A stretch of 64,000 nt of DNA, taken from NCBI RefSeq assembly GCF_900188245.1, contig NZ_FZOK01000013.1:62001-126000 (forward strand), in the 5' to 3' direction. The notes below the pieces were generated by a model. The model did no database searches and was not told where the DNA came from. It saw only the letters and a program-made list of their open reading frames with translations. A program made the translations under genes and the position numbers. This document shows, one piece after another, positions 1-9,376 of the stretch. Each line of letters opens with the position of its first letter. Positions within the stretch are counted from its first letter, which is position 1. Source of the stretch: Belliella buryatensis. GTDB taxonomy: Bacteria > Bacteroidota > Bacteroidia > Cytophagales > Cyclobacteriaceae.

Positions 1-744
1 CTGTAAAAGATCAAAGCTGTAATTCAATAGTTCCACAGAGCTCATTCCTTTGTGTTTCTCTTCTTTTTCAGCCGCTTCAAAATATTTTGAAAACTTCGAT
101 TTATAATCTTTCATCCACTTTGGAATCTTAATTAAACTCTCAGATTCTCTTTTGTCACTATTTTCAGATTCTACTTTTACAAATGCTTCTTTGGGTCCAT
201 TTAGATCCACAGCTATGATGATATCCCCTTGATGCTTTTTAGAGAGTAGACTTATTGGAATTGGATTCAAAATTCCACCATCGATATATTCTCGATCTTT
301 GATACGAGCAGGGGTAAGGACAGTCGGGATTGAAACAGATGCTCTGATAGCATCGAATAGCATTCCCTTCTCAAAGATTTTTTCTTTTCCATACGGAATT
401 TCCACAGCAGTGCAGTTGAAAGGAATCTTCAACTCCTCAATTTGACAATCTTTAACTAGTTTTTTGAGCTCGTTAAACACCTTGTCTCCTTTGATAAAAC
501 CCTTGCTGGAAAGTGTAAAGTCCATCAATGAAAAAACATCTATTTTATCTAAATTACAGATCCAGTCTTTGAATTTGGGTAGGTTTCCTGTGGCGTGAAT
601 CCCTCCTACCAATGCTCCTGCAGAGCAACCTGAGATGGAAATAATTTCATAGCCCGCTGCTTCCAAAGCTTCTATCACACCAATGTGTGCCATTCCCCTT
701 GCGCCTCCGCTAGACAAGACCAATGAAACAGTTTTCTTACCCAT
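1..744 (-). CDS. patatin-like phospholipase family protein (3' end outside window)
   Basis: The gene starts at ATG 744 and reads leftward without a stop to position 1, so 248 codons are visible and the C-terminus is missing. The protein is a predicted serine lipase/esterase of the patatin family. It shows the glycine-rich oxyanion motif SSGGARG (residues 11-17), the nucleophile elbow GCSAG with Ser41, and the second half of the Ser-Asp dyad in YIDGG (Asp155). No signal peptide is seen, so a cytosolic location is inferred; this matches the short RssA/YlbK-type patatins rather than the T9SS-exported or barrel-fused ones. It diverges from the VOC gene that starts at 807. Substrate unknown. Confidence 0.88.
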   Translation of the reverse strand, partial: MGKKTVSLVLSSGGARGMAHIGVIEALEAAGYEIISISGCSAGALVGGIHATGNLPKFKDWICNLDKIDVFSLMDFTLSSKGFIKGDKVFNELKKLVKDCQIEELKIPFNCTAVEIPYGKEKIFEKGMLFDAIRASVSIPTVLTPARIKDREYIDGGILNPIPISLLSKKHQGDIIIAVDLNGPKEAFVKVESENSDKRESESLIKIPKWMKDYKSKFSKYFEAAEKEEKHKGMSSVELLNYSFDLLQ

Positions 745-806
745 GATTTAAAAGAATTTTGAAAGAATTTGTTATTTCAACAAATTTGAGAAAACAAATA
801 GAAATA

Positions 807-1229
807 ATGGAACAATTTAAGCCTTTTCACCTAGCATTTCCAATTAGAGATATTGAAGAGACTAGGAAGTTTTACGGAGATTTGTTGGGTTGTGATATTG
901 GAAGAAGTACTGAGAAGTGGATTGATTTCAATTTCTTTGGGCATCAATTATCGGCTCACGTGAAGCCAGAGGAGTTAGCCAAAGCTCAGGCCAATGAGGT
1001 AGATGGGAAAAATGTTCCAGTAAGGCATTTTGGAGCAATTTTACCTTGGGATGAGTGGCATCATTTAGCTGACAAGTTGAAGGCTTTTGGAATTGAATTT
1101 ATCATTGAACCTTATATAAGATTTCAAGGAGAGGTTGGAGAGCAGGCTACGATGTTTTTCCTTGATCCAGCGGGCAATGCTTTGGAGTTTAAGTCATTTC
1201 AAGATTCCACTCAGATTTTTGCAAAATAG
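807..1229 (+). CDS. VOC/glyoxalase-fold protein, predicted extradiol dioxygenase-like
   Basis: A 140-residue protein of the vicinal oxygen chelate superfamily, similar in layout to the predicted dioxygenases of COG3565. It opens with [19 protein letters not shown], the usual first beta-alpha-beta module with a metal-ligand His, has a second module around RHFGAILPW, and ends in [15 protein letters not shown], which carries the Glu ligand of this fold. An in-frame TTG at 759 would add 16 residues, but homologues begin close to the HLAFPI strand, so ATG 807 is chosen. The natural substrate cannot be read from the sequence. A strong hairpin follows the stop. Confidence 0.82.
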   Translation: MEQFKPFHLAFPIRDIEETRKFYGDLLGCDIGRSTEKWIDFNFFGHQLSAHVKPEELAKAQANEVDGKNVPVRHFGAILPWDEWHHLADKLKAFGIEFIIEPYIRFQGEVGEQATMFFLDPAGNALEFKSFQDSTQIFAK

Positions 1230-1260
1230 TTAAGGGTTATTTCATTAGATAGGAAATTAG

Positions 1261-1303
1261 TACATGAAAATCAGCAGTTTGTTTCAGCTGATTTTCATGT
1301 ATT
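1261..1303 (+). terminator. hairpin terminator after VOC gene
   Basis: A perfect 15-bp inverted repeat (1261-1275 with 1287-1301) encloses an 11-nt loop. The T-tract behind it is short and broken, so termination efficiency is uncertain, but it sits 31 nt after the stop of the VOC gene. Confidence 0.65.
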
Positions 1304-1394
1304 TTCTAAAAAGTCAAACCACTGATGGCATCAAAATGCCACCTATATCTTATTGATTTTTATTAGGGTTCAATAAAATTAGTTTTGTGCTTGG

Positions 1395-1402
1395 TAACTT
1401 TG
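1395..1402 (+). promoter_or_regulatory. putative -7 element of the hydrolase-RND operon
   Basis: TAACTTTG matches the Bacteroidota -7 consensus TAnnTTTG exactly and lies 28 nt before the ATG at 1431. No clean TTG -33 element is seen at the preferred 19-21 nt distance, so confidence is moderate. Confidence 0.45.
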
Positions 1403-1430
1403 TCCTCCCGATTGGGGTTATACCAAAGTC

Positions 1431-2258
1431 ATGACGAAAAGAGTGCTACTATATTATAAAACTTACGAGCATCCCACAAGTGATGAGTGGGTTGTCTTCA
1501 TCCATGGAGCTGGAGGTTCTTCATCGATTTGGTTCAAGCAAATCAGAGAGTTCAAGGAAGATTTCAATCTTCTTTTGATAGACTTGAGAGGGCATGGGAA
1601 GTCTGCTAGGTCGTTTAAGAATCTGTGGAACGAACGCTATACTTTTCCGAGTGTCACAAAAGACATTATTGAAGTTTTGGATCATTTGAAGCTTCCCCCT
1701 GCCCATATTATGGGTGTGTCTTTGGGGACAATTTTGGCAAGACAACTTGCGGAAATGGAACCTCATCGTGTCAAAACTATGATCATGGCTGGGGCAGTAA
1801 CTAAGTTGAATTTTACTTCTCAGATTCTAGTCACCCTTGGAAATACATTTAAAAGTGTGATTCCTTATATGTGGCTTTACAGCTTATTTGCATTTGTCAT
1901 CATGCCAAGGGGTCATCATGCAGAGTCTAGGAATCTATTTATCAGGGAAGCGAAAAGACTCTGTCAAAAAGAGTTTATCAGATGGTTTAAACTCACCAAA
2001 GACATCAATCCGCTTTTAAGATATTTCAAGCAAAGAGACCTTTCTATCCCTACACTTTATATTATGGGGGAGGAGGATGTGATGTTTTTGGAATCAGTCA
2101 AGAATATAGTAAAAGAGCATAAGCAATCATTTCTCAAAGTAATAGAAGCCTGCGGACACGTCGTGAACGTGGAGCAACCAGAAATTTTCAATCAATTATC
2201 CTTAGAGTGGCTGAAAGGCCAAGAATATTCACTTCAAAATTCTGTGGATCACCCATAA
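1431..2258 (+). CDS. alpha/beta hydrolase
   Basis: A 275-residue alpha/beta-hydrolase-fold enzyme. The oxyanion strand FIHGAGGSSSIW, the strand-loop LLIDLRGHGKS, the nucleophile elbow MGVSLGT, an acidic residue in GEEDVMF and the catalytic His in CGHVVNVEQP complete a canonical Ser-Asp-His triad. No signal peptide is visible, so it is probably cytosolic. Its stop codon TAA (2256-2258) shares a base with the ATG of the efflux adaptor (2258-2260), so the hydrolase is almost certainly the first gene of the efflux operon. The substrate is unknown; a role in modifying a pump substrate is only a contextual guess. Confidence 0.87.
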   Translation: MTKRVLLYYKTYEHPTSDEWVVFIHGAGGSSSIWFKQIREFKEDFNLLLIDLRGHGKSARSFKNLWNERYTFPSVTKDIIEVLDHLKLPPAHIMGVSLGTILARQLAEMEPHRVKTMIMAGAVTKLNFTSQILVTLGNTFKSVIPYMWLYSLFAFVIMPRGHHAESRNLFIREAKRLCQKEFIRWFKLTKDINPLLRYFKQRDLSIPTLYIMGEEDVMFLESVKNIVKEHKQSFLKVIEACGHVVNVEQPEIFNQLSLEWLKGQEYSLQNSVDHP

Positions 2259-3343
2259 TGAAAAAGCAAACCAAAACTATTTTAGTCGTAGCAATCCTAG
2301 TTGTGGTTGCTGGAATTTTTATTTATCCAAGGTTAGATCTCTTTGTTACCAAGGAAGCTTCCAAAGCTCCTGGTACACAAGGCCCGCAAGGTCCAGGTAA
2401 AGCAATTCCTGTCAATGTGGTAGAAGTAAGACCTGAAAGATTAGAAAACAACCTAAACATAACAGGCACTATTATCCCTAACGAAACCGTTAACTTGAGA
2501 TCGGAGATTTCTGGATTGGTTGAGAGAATATCTTTCAAAGAGGGTGAATTTGTGAAAAGAGGAACTCCGCTTCTGTATTTGAATGATGACGAACTCAAAG
2601 CGCAGTATGATAGGTTGGATTATACCAAAAAGCTCTATGAAAGTCAGGAGAATAGACAAAAGCAACTCTTAGAGCGAGAGGCAATCAGTCAAGAAGAATA
2701 TGACATCTCTTTAAATCAATTTAATACCAATTTGGCTGACTTAAGATTGGTAGAGGCTCAATTGAACAAAACAGTTATTAGAGCACCTTTTGACGGGGTT
2801 TTGGGTTTAAGACAGATTTCTGAAGGCTCAGTGATTGGTACTTCAGACGTGATCGCTAGTATAGTGAATATAGATCCTATTAAAATAGAGTTTTCCATCC
2901 CAGAGCGATATGCAAATCAAGTCAAATTGGGGTCAAAGATCATTTTCTCAAATGATGGAAGTAGTAAAGAGCGAGAGGGAACTGTGTATGCCTATGAGCC
3001 GACAATTGATGCTGCCACAAGAACGCTGAGATTAAGAGCCGAAAGTCAAAATAAGGATAGGGCATTCTTACCAGGGATGTTTGTCCGAATTAGATACACT
3101 TTAGGGATAGAGGAAAATGCACTAATGGTGCCAGCAGAATCGGTCATACCGGAACTAAGTGGATATAAAGTATATATTGCCAACTTAGAAAATAAAGCAG
3201 AGGAGAGAATTGTAAGTATTGGCACAAGAACTGAAAGTAGAGTTCAAATATTGGATGGACTAAAAGAAGGTGACTTGGTGTTGTCTACTGGGATTTTACA
3301 AGTAAGAACAGGCTCTCCACTTGAAGTGACTAAAACCAACTAA
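2258..3343 (+). CDS. RND efflux periplasmic adaptor subunit (HlyD/MFP family)
   Basis: A 361-residue membrane fusion protein that bridges the inner-membrane pump and the outer-membrane channel. It begins with a hydrophobic N-terminal anchor (residues 8-22), followed by a Gly/Pro-rich linker, a lipoyl-like half domain (LRSEISGLVERISFKEGEFV), a short alpha-helical hairpin (about residues 115-165), the second lipoyl half (VIRAPFDGVLGLRQ) and beta-barrel/MP domains. The ATG at 2258 overlaps the upstream stop and starts just before the anchor, so it is preferred to a GTG at 2207 that would place 17 odd residues in front. The pump gene begins 2 nt after its stop. Confidence 0.93.
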   Translation: MKKQTKTILVVAILVVVAGIFIYPRLDLFVTKEASKAPGTQGPQGPGKAIPVNVVEVRPERLENNLNITGTIIPNETVNLRSEISGLVERISFKEGEFVKRGTPLLYLNDDELKAQYDRLDYTKKLYESQENRQKQLLEREAISQEEYDISLNQFNTNLADLRLVEAQLNKTVIRAPFDGVLGLRQISEGSVIGTSDVIASIVNIDPIKIEFSIPERYANQVKLGSKIIFSNDGSSKEREGTVYAYEPTIDAATRTLRLRAESQNKDRAFLPGMFVRIRYTLGIEENALMVPAESVIPELSGYKVYIANLENKAEERIVSIGTRTESRVQILDGLKEGDLVLSTGILQVRTGSPLEVTKTN

Positions 3344-3345
3344 TT

Positions 3346-6300
3346 ATGGCGAGTTTATCTACCATAAGTATCAGAAGGCCAGTTTTGGCAATTGTCATGT
3401 CCCTGACGATTTTATTATTTGGGATCATCGGAATTAGCTTTTTGGGAGTAAGGGAGTTTCCGAGTGTGGATCCTCCTGTGATCAATGTAAGAACCACCTA
3501 TGTTGGTGCCAATGCAGATGTCATCGAAGCTCAGATCACAGAACCACTGGAGGAAGCTATCAACGGAATAGCAGGTATCAAATCTTTGACTTCCACATCC
3601 AATGATGGTACGAGTAATATTACCGTAGAATTTGATGTAGGTGGTGATTTGGAAGCTGCAGCCAATGACGTGAGAGACAAGGTTTCTGGAGCGCAAAGAA
3701 ATTTACCACCCGATGCAGATCCACCTGTTGTTTCTAAAGCTGACGCAGATTCTCAGCCGATTGTGTTTTTGAATGTTCAGAGCAATAAGCGAAACCTCCT
3801 AGAACTCTCTGATCTGGCTAATAATATTTTCAAAGAACGACTTCAAACTATACCTGGGGTGAGTACTGTTCAGATTTGGGGGGAGAAGCAGTATGCTATT
3901 AGGCTGAGAATGGATCCGTTGAGAATGGCTTCTTATGGTGTCACTCCTGTGGATGTGTTAAGTAAAGTGCAAAGTGAAAATGTAGAACTTCCATCGGGTA
4001 GAATAGAAGGTTCAGCGATAGAACTATCTGTAAGAACAAAAAGTAGACTAAGCACTCCTCAGGAATTCAATGAATTGATCATCAAAGAAGACCAAAATAA
4101 CATCGTACAGTTTCAAGATATAGGGAAAGCAGAACTTGCTGCGCTCAATGAAAGGACTGTTTTGAAGCGTGATGGTATTCCTATGGTTGGCGTGGTCCTA
4201 GTTCCGTTGCCTGGATCTAATAATATAGAGATTGTCGATGAATTTTATAGAAGATTAGAATTTATCAAAAAAGATCTTCCTGAAGATGTTTTGTTAGGTA
4301 TTGGATTCGACTCTACTCGATTCATTAGGTCTTCTATCTCAGAAGTACAGCAGACGATCATCACAGCATTTATTCTAGTAGTTTTGATTATTTTCCTCTT
4401 TTTGAGGGATTGGCGGACTACATTTATTCCAGTATTGACAATTCCTATATCCTTGATTGGAGTTTTCTTCCTGATGTATGTCATGGACTTCTCAATCAAT
4501 GTATTGACACTACTGGGAATAGTGCTTTCTATTGGCTTAGTGGTCGATGATGCGATTGTAGTTTTGGAAAATATTTATACTCGGATAGAAAAAGGAGAAA
4601 ATCCAGATACCGCCGCTGAAAAAGGTGCAGAGGAGATTTTCTTTGCTGTGATTGCGACTACAGTTGCCTTGGCTGCTGTGTTTTTACCAGTGATTTTCTT
4701 GACAGGTACTACAGGAAGGTTGTTTAGGGAGTTTGGTGTGGTTGTAGCTGGGGCTGTGATTATTTCCTCCTTTGTAGCTTTGACTATGACACCAATGTTG
4801 AGTTCTAGACTTTTGAAAAAAAGAGAAAAACAAAATTGGTTTTACAGTATTTCTGAACCTGTTTTTGTCTGGTTAAATGAAAAATATAATTTTTTGTTGG
4901 AAGCATTTATGAAAGTCCGTTGGATTGCATTTTTGATTGTAATTTTGACGGGGTTTGGAATCTATTCATTGTTCAATATAATCCCGACGGAATTAGCTCC
5001 TATTGAAGATAGAGGAGAAATGAGAGTCAATCTAAGTGGGCCAGAGGGTGCTACTTTTGACTATATGGATAGAGTTTTGGATGAAATGACAAAAGAGTTT
5101 CAGGAAGCTATTCCAGATTCTGAAAGAGCAGGATTGATTTCTGTTACTTCGCCTGGTTTTGGTACTGCAAGTACAAATTCAGGATTTTTAAGATTTATAC
5201 TCACTGATGCTTCTGAAAGAGAAAGAACACAACAAGAAATCTATGAAGAGGTTAATCAGAGACTTCAGAAATTCACCTCAGTAAGGGCTTTTGTTACTCA
5301 GCCACCATCGATAGGGGATAGAAGAGCAGGTCTACCAGTTCAATATGTTCTTCAGGCACCTACTTTAGAAAAACTGAAAGAGGTCATACCGACTTTCATG
5401 GATAGAGTCGGTGAAAGCGAGGTTTTCAGCTTCTCAGATATCAATTTGAAATTTACTAAGCCAGAAATTGAAGTAGAAATCGATAGAGATAAGGCTAGAA
5501 ATATTGGTGTATCTGTCCAAGAGATAGCCCGAACACTTCAACTTTCCTATTCAGGTCAGCGCTTTGCATATTTTATAATGAATGGGAAGCAATATCAAGT
5601 AGTAGGCGAAATGCAGATTCAGGATAGAAATGAACCGATCAACTTGAGGACGCTCTATGTAAGGGCTGAAAATGGGACCTTGGTTCAAATGGACAACCTT
5701 GTCAGGATTAGAGAGAGAAGTACTCCTCCTCAACTTTATCGCTTCAATAGATTTGTAAGTGCTACTGTTTCCGCTAACCTAGCACCAGGGTATACCATTG
5801 GTGCTGGACTAGACGAAATGGATAGAATAGCTGATGAAGTCTTGGACGAATCTTTCAGTACAGATGTGGCAGGTTTATCAAAGGAGTATAGAGAAAGTTC
5901 AAACAGTTTGATTTTCGCATTCATATTTGCATTGGTATTGATTTACCTAGTGCTTTCTGCGCAATTTGAAAGCTTCTTGGATCCTTTGACGATCATGTTT
6001 ACAGTACCTTTGGCTTTGTTTGGCGCCTTGGTATCCTTATGGTTGTTTGACTTCACATTGAACATATTCAGTCAGATTGGGATCATCATGCTTATAGGCT
6101 TGGTGACTAAGAATGGTATTCTTATCGTAGAGTTTGCCAATCAACGTAAAGCACAAGGATTGTCCATCGATGAGTCGATCATAGGTGCTGCTAGTGCTCG
6201 ATTTAGGCCAATTTTGATGACGAGTTTATCCACAATTTTGGGTATTCTTCCGATAGCCCTAGCCTTAGGAGCAGGTTCTGAGGGGAGGGTTCCTATGGGG

Positions 6301-6408
6301 GTTGCGGTGATTGGAGGATTGGCTTTTTCTACAATCTTAACACTCTTTGTGATCCCAGCAATTTATACATATCTCACTTCCAAAAAAGGCAGATTAGCTA
6401 GAGTATAA
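3346..6408 (+). CDS. efflux RND transporter permease subunit (HAE1/AcrB-like)
   Basis: A 1020-residue inner-membrane proton antiporter with the two-fold repeated RND plan: an N-terminal TM helix, periplasmic porter domain, six TM helices, second periplasmic domain and a C-terminal helix bundle. The proton relay is intact: the Asp pair in VVDDAIVVLENIY on TM4 and the Lys in LVTKNGILIVEFANQ on TM10. Length and motifs fit the hydrophobe/amphiphile exporter-1 family (drugs, solvents, bile salts), not the metal HAE or SecDF families. It sits between adaptor and TolC with 2-nt and 1-nt (overlap) junctions. Actual substrates cannot be inferred. Confidence 0.95.
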   Translation: MASLSTISIRRPVLAIVMSLTILLFGIIGISFLGVREFPSVDPPVINVRTTYVGANADVIEAQITEPLEEAINGIAGIKSLTSTSNDGTSNITVEFDVGGDLEAAANDVRDKVSGAQRNLPPDADPPVVSKADADSQPIVFLNVQSNKRNLLELSDLANNIFKERLQTIPGVSTVQIWGEKQYAIRLRMDPLRMASYGVTPVDVLSKVQSENVELPSGRIEGSAIELSVRTKSRLSTPQEFNELIIKEDQNNIVQFQDIGKAELAALNERTVLKRDGIPMVGVVLVPLPGSNNIEIVDEFYRRLEFIKKDLPEDVLLGIGFDSTRFIRSSISEVQQTIITAFILVVLIIFLFLRDWRTTFIPVLTIPISLIGVFFLMYVMDFSINVLTLLGIVLSIGLVVDDAIVVLENIYTRIEKGENPDTAAEKGAEEIFFAVIATTVALAAVFLPVIFLTGTTGRLFREFGVVVAGAVIISSFVALTMTPMLSSRLLKKREKQNWFYSISEPVFVWLNEKYNFLLEAFMKVRWIAFLIVILTGFGIYSLFNIIPTELAPIEDRGEMRVNLSGPEGATFDYMDRVLDEMTKEFQEAIPDSERAGLISVTSPGFGTASTNSGFLRFILTDASERERTQQEIYEEVNQRLQKFTSVRAFVTQPPSIGDRRAGLPVQYVLQAPTLEKLKEVIPTFMDRVGESEVFSFSDINLKFTKPEIEVEIDRDKARNIGVSVQEIARTLQLSYSGQRFAYFIMNGKQYQVVGEMQIQDRNEPINLRTLYVRAENGTLVQMDNLVRIRERSTPPQLYRFNRFVSATVSANLAPGYTIGAGLDEMDRIADEVLDESFSTDVAGLSKEYRESSNSLIFAFIFALVLIYLVLSAQFESFLDPLTIMFTVPLALFGALVSLWLFDFTLNIFSQIGIIMLIGLVTKNGILIVEFANQRKAQGLSIDESIIGAASARFRPILMTSLSTILGILPIALALGAGSEGRVPMGVAVIGGLAFSTILTLFVIPAIYTYLTSKKGRLARV

Positions 6409-7751
6409 TGAAGAAAAGACTATTTATTCTCCTGTTTCTTATTCAAGGAGCTATTATTTCTTATGCGCAAGATGCTGAGCAGCTCAATCTTGAAAAAGCG
6501 ATCATGATTGGTTTGGAGAAGAACTTTGATGTAAAAATCGCAGTCAATAATGTGTTGTTAGCCAATTATGATAAGCAGATTGGTTTCGGGACTTTATTCC
6601 TGCCTCAAGTTAGCGCTGTTTACACCAGGAATTACAGTGTAGAAGATGTTGAACAGCAATTTGTCAATGCGCCAGAACCTAATGAAATCTTAGGTGCCGA
6701 ATCAGATACCGAAAATTTTACTACTACGGCAATTTATGGCTTCAATCCTGAAGCTATTGTCACTATGCGTAGGTTAGGGAAGTTAGCAGAGATAAGTGAA
6801 CTAGATGCTAAGGTATCAGTTGAAAACACTGTTGCAGCGATTTCTTCAGCGTATTATAGGTTAGTTTTGGAGCTACAAAGACAGCAGGTTTTAGAAAAAA
6901 CACTTGAATTTTCAAAAAATAGGCTCGATATAGCTGAAGCAAGGTATGAATTGGGTGGTGCCGGAAGAAGAGATTACCTGACTGCTCAGGTTGATTACAA
7001 CTCCGATTTATCGCTCAAAGTCAATCAAGAACAGGTGATTCAGGTAGCTCGTATCAATCTCAATGAATTACTTGGGATTCTGCCACAGCAAGAATTTTAT
7101 GTAAAAGATACTATCACGATTACAGATGAGTTGAGATTGGACGATTTAGTAGAAAATGCATACTTAAACAACAAGCAGTTTCTGGTAGCGCAAAGACAGG
7201 AGAATGTAGCGTTTTTGCAATTGAGAGAGTTACAGTTGCAGCGTCTTCCATCTATAAATTTAAGTGGAGGGTATTCTAACAATACCTTTAATTCTGACGC
7301 AGGCTTTTTGCTCAAAAACCAACGCGAAGGTTTCAATTATGGAGGGAACATTTCTTTCAATTTGTTCAATGGATTTGCGCTTAATAAAAGAATTCAAAGT
7401 GCCAGAGTTCAAAAATATAATACTGACCTAGCTCTTCAGCAGTTTGAGGTTCAGATGACCTCCGATATCTATCGCGCTTACAATGCTTATCAAATTAGTA
7501 GGAGACTTTTAGAAATTGAACGTAAGAATTATGAAGTGGCCGTTGAAAATGCAGACATTGCATTGGAGAGGTTTAGGTTGGGTATAGCAAATTATCTTGA
7601 GTTTAGAGATGCACAGGTCAACTTATTGACTGCCGAGGATCGACTGATCACGTCTTTATATAATATCAAAGAGAGTGAAATTGAGCTTCTTCGATTGTCT
7701 GGTAAGATATATTTTCAGAATAGTGATGATAGCTTAGATTTACTCGACTAG
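6408..7751 (+). CDS. TolC family outer-membrane efflux protein
   Basis: A 447-residue outer-membrane factor. It has a cleavable signal peptide ending in ISYAQD, then two repeats of long amphipathic helices alternating with short strands, typical of the OEP fold (for example the helix around residues 145-200 and its counterpart at 330-430). The internal repeat includes the conserved motif RFRLGIANYLEFRDAQVN. Its ATG overlaps the TAA of the pump gene by one base, so translation is coupled. It completes the tripartite efflux operon and is followed by a terminator hairpin. Confidence 0.93.
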   Translation: MKKRLFILLFLIQGAIISYAQDAEQLNLEKAIMIGLEKNFDVKIAVNNVLLANYDKQIGFGTLFLPQVSAVYTRNYSVEDVEQQFVNAPEPNEILGAESDTENFTTTAIYGFNPEAIVTMRRLGKLAEISELDAKVSVENTVAAISSAYYRLVLELQRQQVLEKTLEFSKNRLDIAEARYELGGAGRRDYLTAQVDYNSDLSLKVNQEQVIQVARINLNELLGILPQQEFYVKDTITITDELRLDDLVENAYLNNKQFLVAQRQENVAFLQLRELQLQRLPSINLSGGYSNNTFNSDAGFLLKNQREGFNYGGNISFNLFNGFALNKRIQSARVQKYNTDLALQQFEVQMTSDIYRAYNAYQISRRLLEIERKNYEVAVENADIALERFRLGIANYLEFRDAQVNLLTAEDRLITSLYNIKESEIELLRLSGKIYFQNSDDSLDLLD

Positions 7752-7772
7752 GACATTTTACCATATATTATG

Positions 7773-7812
7773 AAAGCCTCTTCTTGATTTGAGAAGGGGC
7801 TTTGGTGTTTTA
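7773..7812 (+). terminator. rho-independent terminator of the RND operon
   Basis: A 12-bp stem, 7773-7784 with 7792-7803 (one G-U pair), with a 7-nt loop and a T-rich tail lies 21 nt after the tolC-like stop. Confidence 0.75.
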
Positions 7813-7918
7813 TTTCATCATTTCGTTATTTTTTGAAATATAATATTGGTATATTATTTGCTAATTGTGGTGCTTGGTGCCCAGTAAGTTTGCACTAATC
7901 ACCAATGAATGCTTGTTC

Positions 7919-9316
7919 ATGAAAAGAATTTTCCAGACAATCATCTTACTAAATATCCTTTTGGTTTTTGGAGTGCAATGCACTTTTTTTCAAAAGGAAA
8001 AGGAAATCCCTTTTTGGGAAAATCCTGTAACTTTAGATTTAGATGACATTGTCAAAAGAGGTTATATCAGGGCAATAGTAGATAATTCATCCACCAGCTA
8101 TTACATTTATAGGGGTAGGAGAATGGGCTACGAGTTTGAACTCCTTAGAAACCTTGCGAGTCACTTAGGTGTTCGCCTACACCTTATAGTCAAGTCTGAC
8201 ATAGAAGATGCATTTATCTTACTCAACAAGGGGCAAGCTGATATCATAGCTATGAACTTGGAGCAGTCTGAGAATAGGAGCCTATACGCTAATTTCACTT
8301 TGCCATTAGGAGAGATGAGTACAGTTTTGGTTCAGCGGAAAACAGGCCCTAAAGTAACCCACATTCAAGAACTTCATGGTAAAACGATACATGTTCCCAG
8401 AGGTGCTATCTATAAATCCCAGCTTTGTGCCCTTCATCAAGATAGTACACTCTATTTCAATGTTGTCGAAATGAGAGAAGGTCGTGAGGAGTTGATTGCC
8501 AAAGTACTCAGTAAGGAGATTGACTACACTGTAGCAGACAAGGATCTCGCCATGGTCAATAATACCTATTATGACGACTTAGATATCAGCGTTGAAATCA
8601 GTGAAAAATCTCCTGTAGGATGGGCAATTAGAACCAACGCACCTCAATTGGAAGTTGCCATCAATGATTGGGTAACCAAAAGAACCAAATCAGGATATTT
8701 GGCGACCCTTTATTCCAAATACTTTCTCAATTCCAAAAATAGTTATTACAGAACCAATAGTGCTTTCTCTTCTTTGGGGGGTAATCTCATATCTGAATAT
8801 GACGAGATCATTAAAAAAGCAGCTGAGACTTTGGGATGGGACTGGAGATTATTGGCTTCTTTGGTTTACAAAGAATCAGCTTTTGATCCAGAAGCCACTT
8901 CTTATGCTGGAGCAAGTGGGCTTTTACAGTTGATGCCAGTGACTTTGGAACGTTTTGGAGTAGAAAACGCCAATGATCCTTACCAAAGTTTGATGGGGGG
9001 AGTAAACTTTCTCAGATATCTAGATAAATTCTGGAGAGAGCGAATCCCTGAGTCAAATGAAAGAATTAAATTCATCTTGGCCTCTTACAATATCGGACAT
9101 GGCCATGTTGAAGATGCTTGGAGATTGACTTTAAAATATGGAAAGAACCCACAATACTGGGAAAATGTATCTCATTTTTTAAAGCTGAAAACTGATCCAG
9201 AATACTACAGAGATCCAGTCGTGAAGAGTGGCTATGCTAAAGGGCACATTGCTGTCAATTATGTAGATGACATATTGATATTGTATAATTCTTATAGAGT
9301 ATTAGTAGAGCCTTAA
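7919..9316 (+). CDS. mltF: membrane-bound lytic murein transglycosylase F-like protein
   Basis: A 465-residue lipoprotein that combines a periplasmic solute-binding domain with a lytic transglycosylase domain, the MltF arrangement. The signal ends at a lipobox-like VFGVQC. Residues about 40-275 form a type 3 binding-protein fold (YEFELLRNLASHLG, GQADIIAMNL). Residues about 295-460 form the SLT lysozyme-like domain, with catalytic Glu near residue 318 in SLVYKESAFDPEA followed by GASGLLQLMP and the ASYNIGHGHVEDA motif. The ATG at 7919 is chosen because it starts the signal peptide; a start at 7865 adds 18 unrelated residues. It cleaves peptidoglycan with formation of 1,6-anhydro-muropeptides. 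Confidence 0.9.
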   Translation: MKRIFQTIILLNILLVFGVQCTFFQKEKEIPFWENPVTLDLDDIVKRGYIRAIVDNSSTSYYIYRGRRMGYEFELLRNLASHLGVRLHLIVKSDIEDAFILLNKGQADIIAMNLEQSENRSLYANFTLPLGEMSTVLVQRKTGPKVTHIQELHGKTIHVPRGAIYKSQLCALHQDSTLYFNVVEMREGREELIAKVLSKEIDYTVADKDLAMVNNTYYDDLDISVEISEKSPVGWAIRTNAPQLEVAINDWVTKRTKSGYLATLYSKYFLNSKNSYYRTNSAFSSLGGNLISEYDEIIKKAAETLGWDWRLLASLVYKESAFDPEATSYAGASGLLQLMPVTLERFGVENANDPYQSLMGGVNFLRYLDKFWRERIPESNERIKFILASYNIGHGHVEDAWRLTLKYGKNPQYWENVSHFLKLKTDPEYYRDPVVKSGYAKGHIAVNYVDDILILYNSYRVLVEP

Positions 9317-9323
9317 AATAGGA

Positions 9324-9360
9324 AGCGGCTAACTTATTGAAGATAGCCGCTCTTTATTTT
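9324..9360. terminator. terminator between convergent mltF-like and PLP-enzyme genes
   Basis: A perfect 8-bp stem (9324-9331 with 9344-9351) with a 12-nt loop, followed by a T-rich stretch on the plus strand. Confidence 0.6.
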
Positions 9361-9376
9361 ATTTATTGGAAGGTAA

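Noticed and set aside
7867-7900. Possible sigma54 promoter before the mltF-like gene
   Set aside because: A TTTGCA is present, but the -24 GG is not at the required distance from it.
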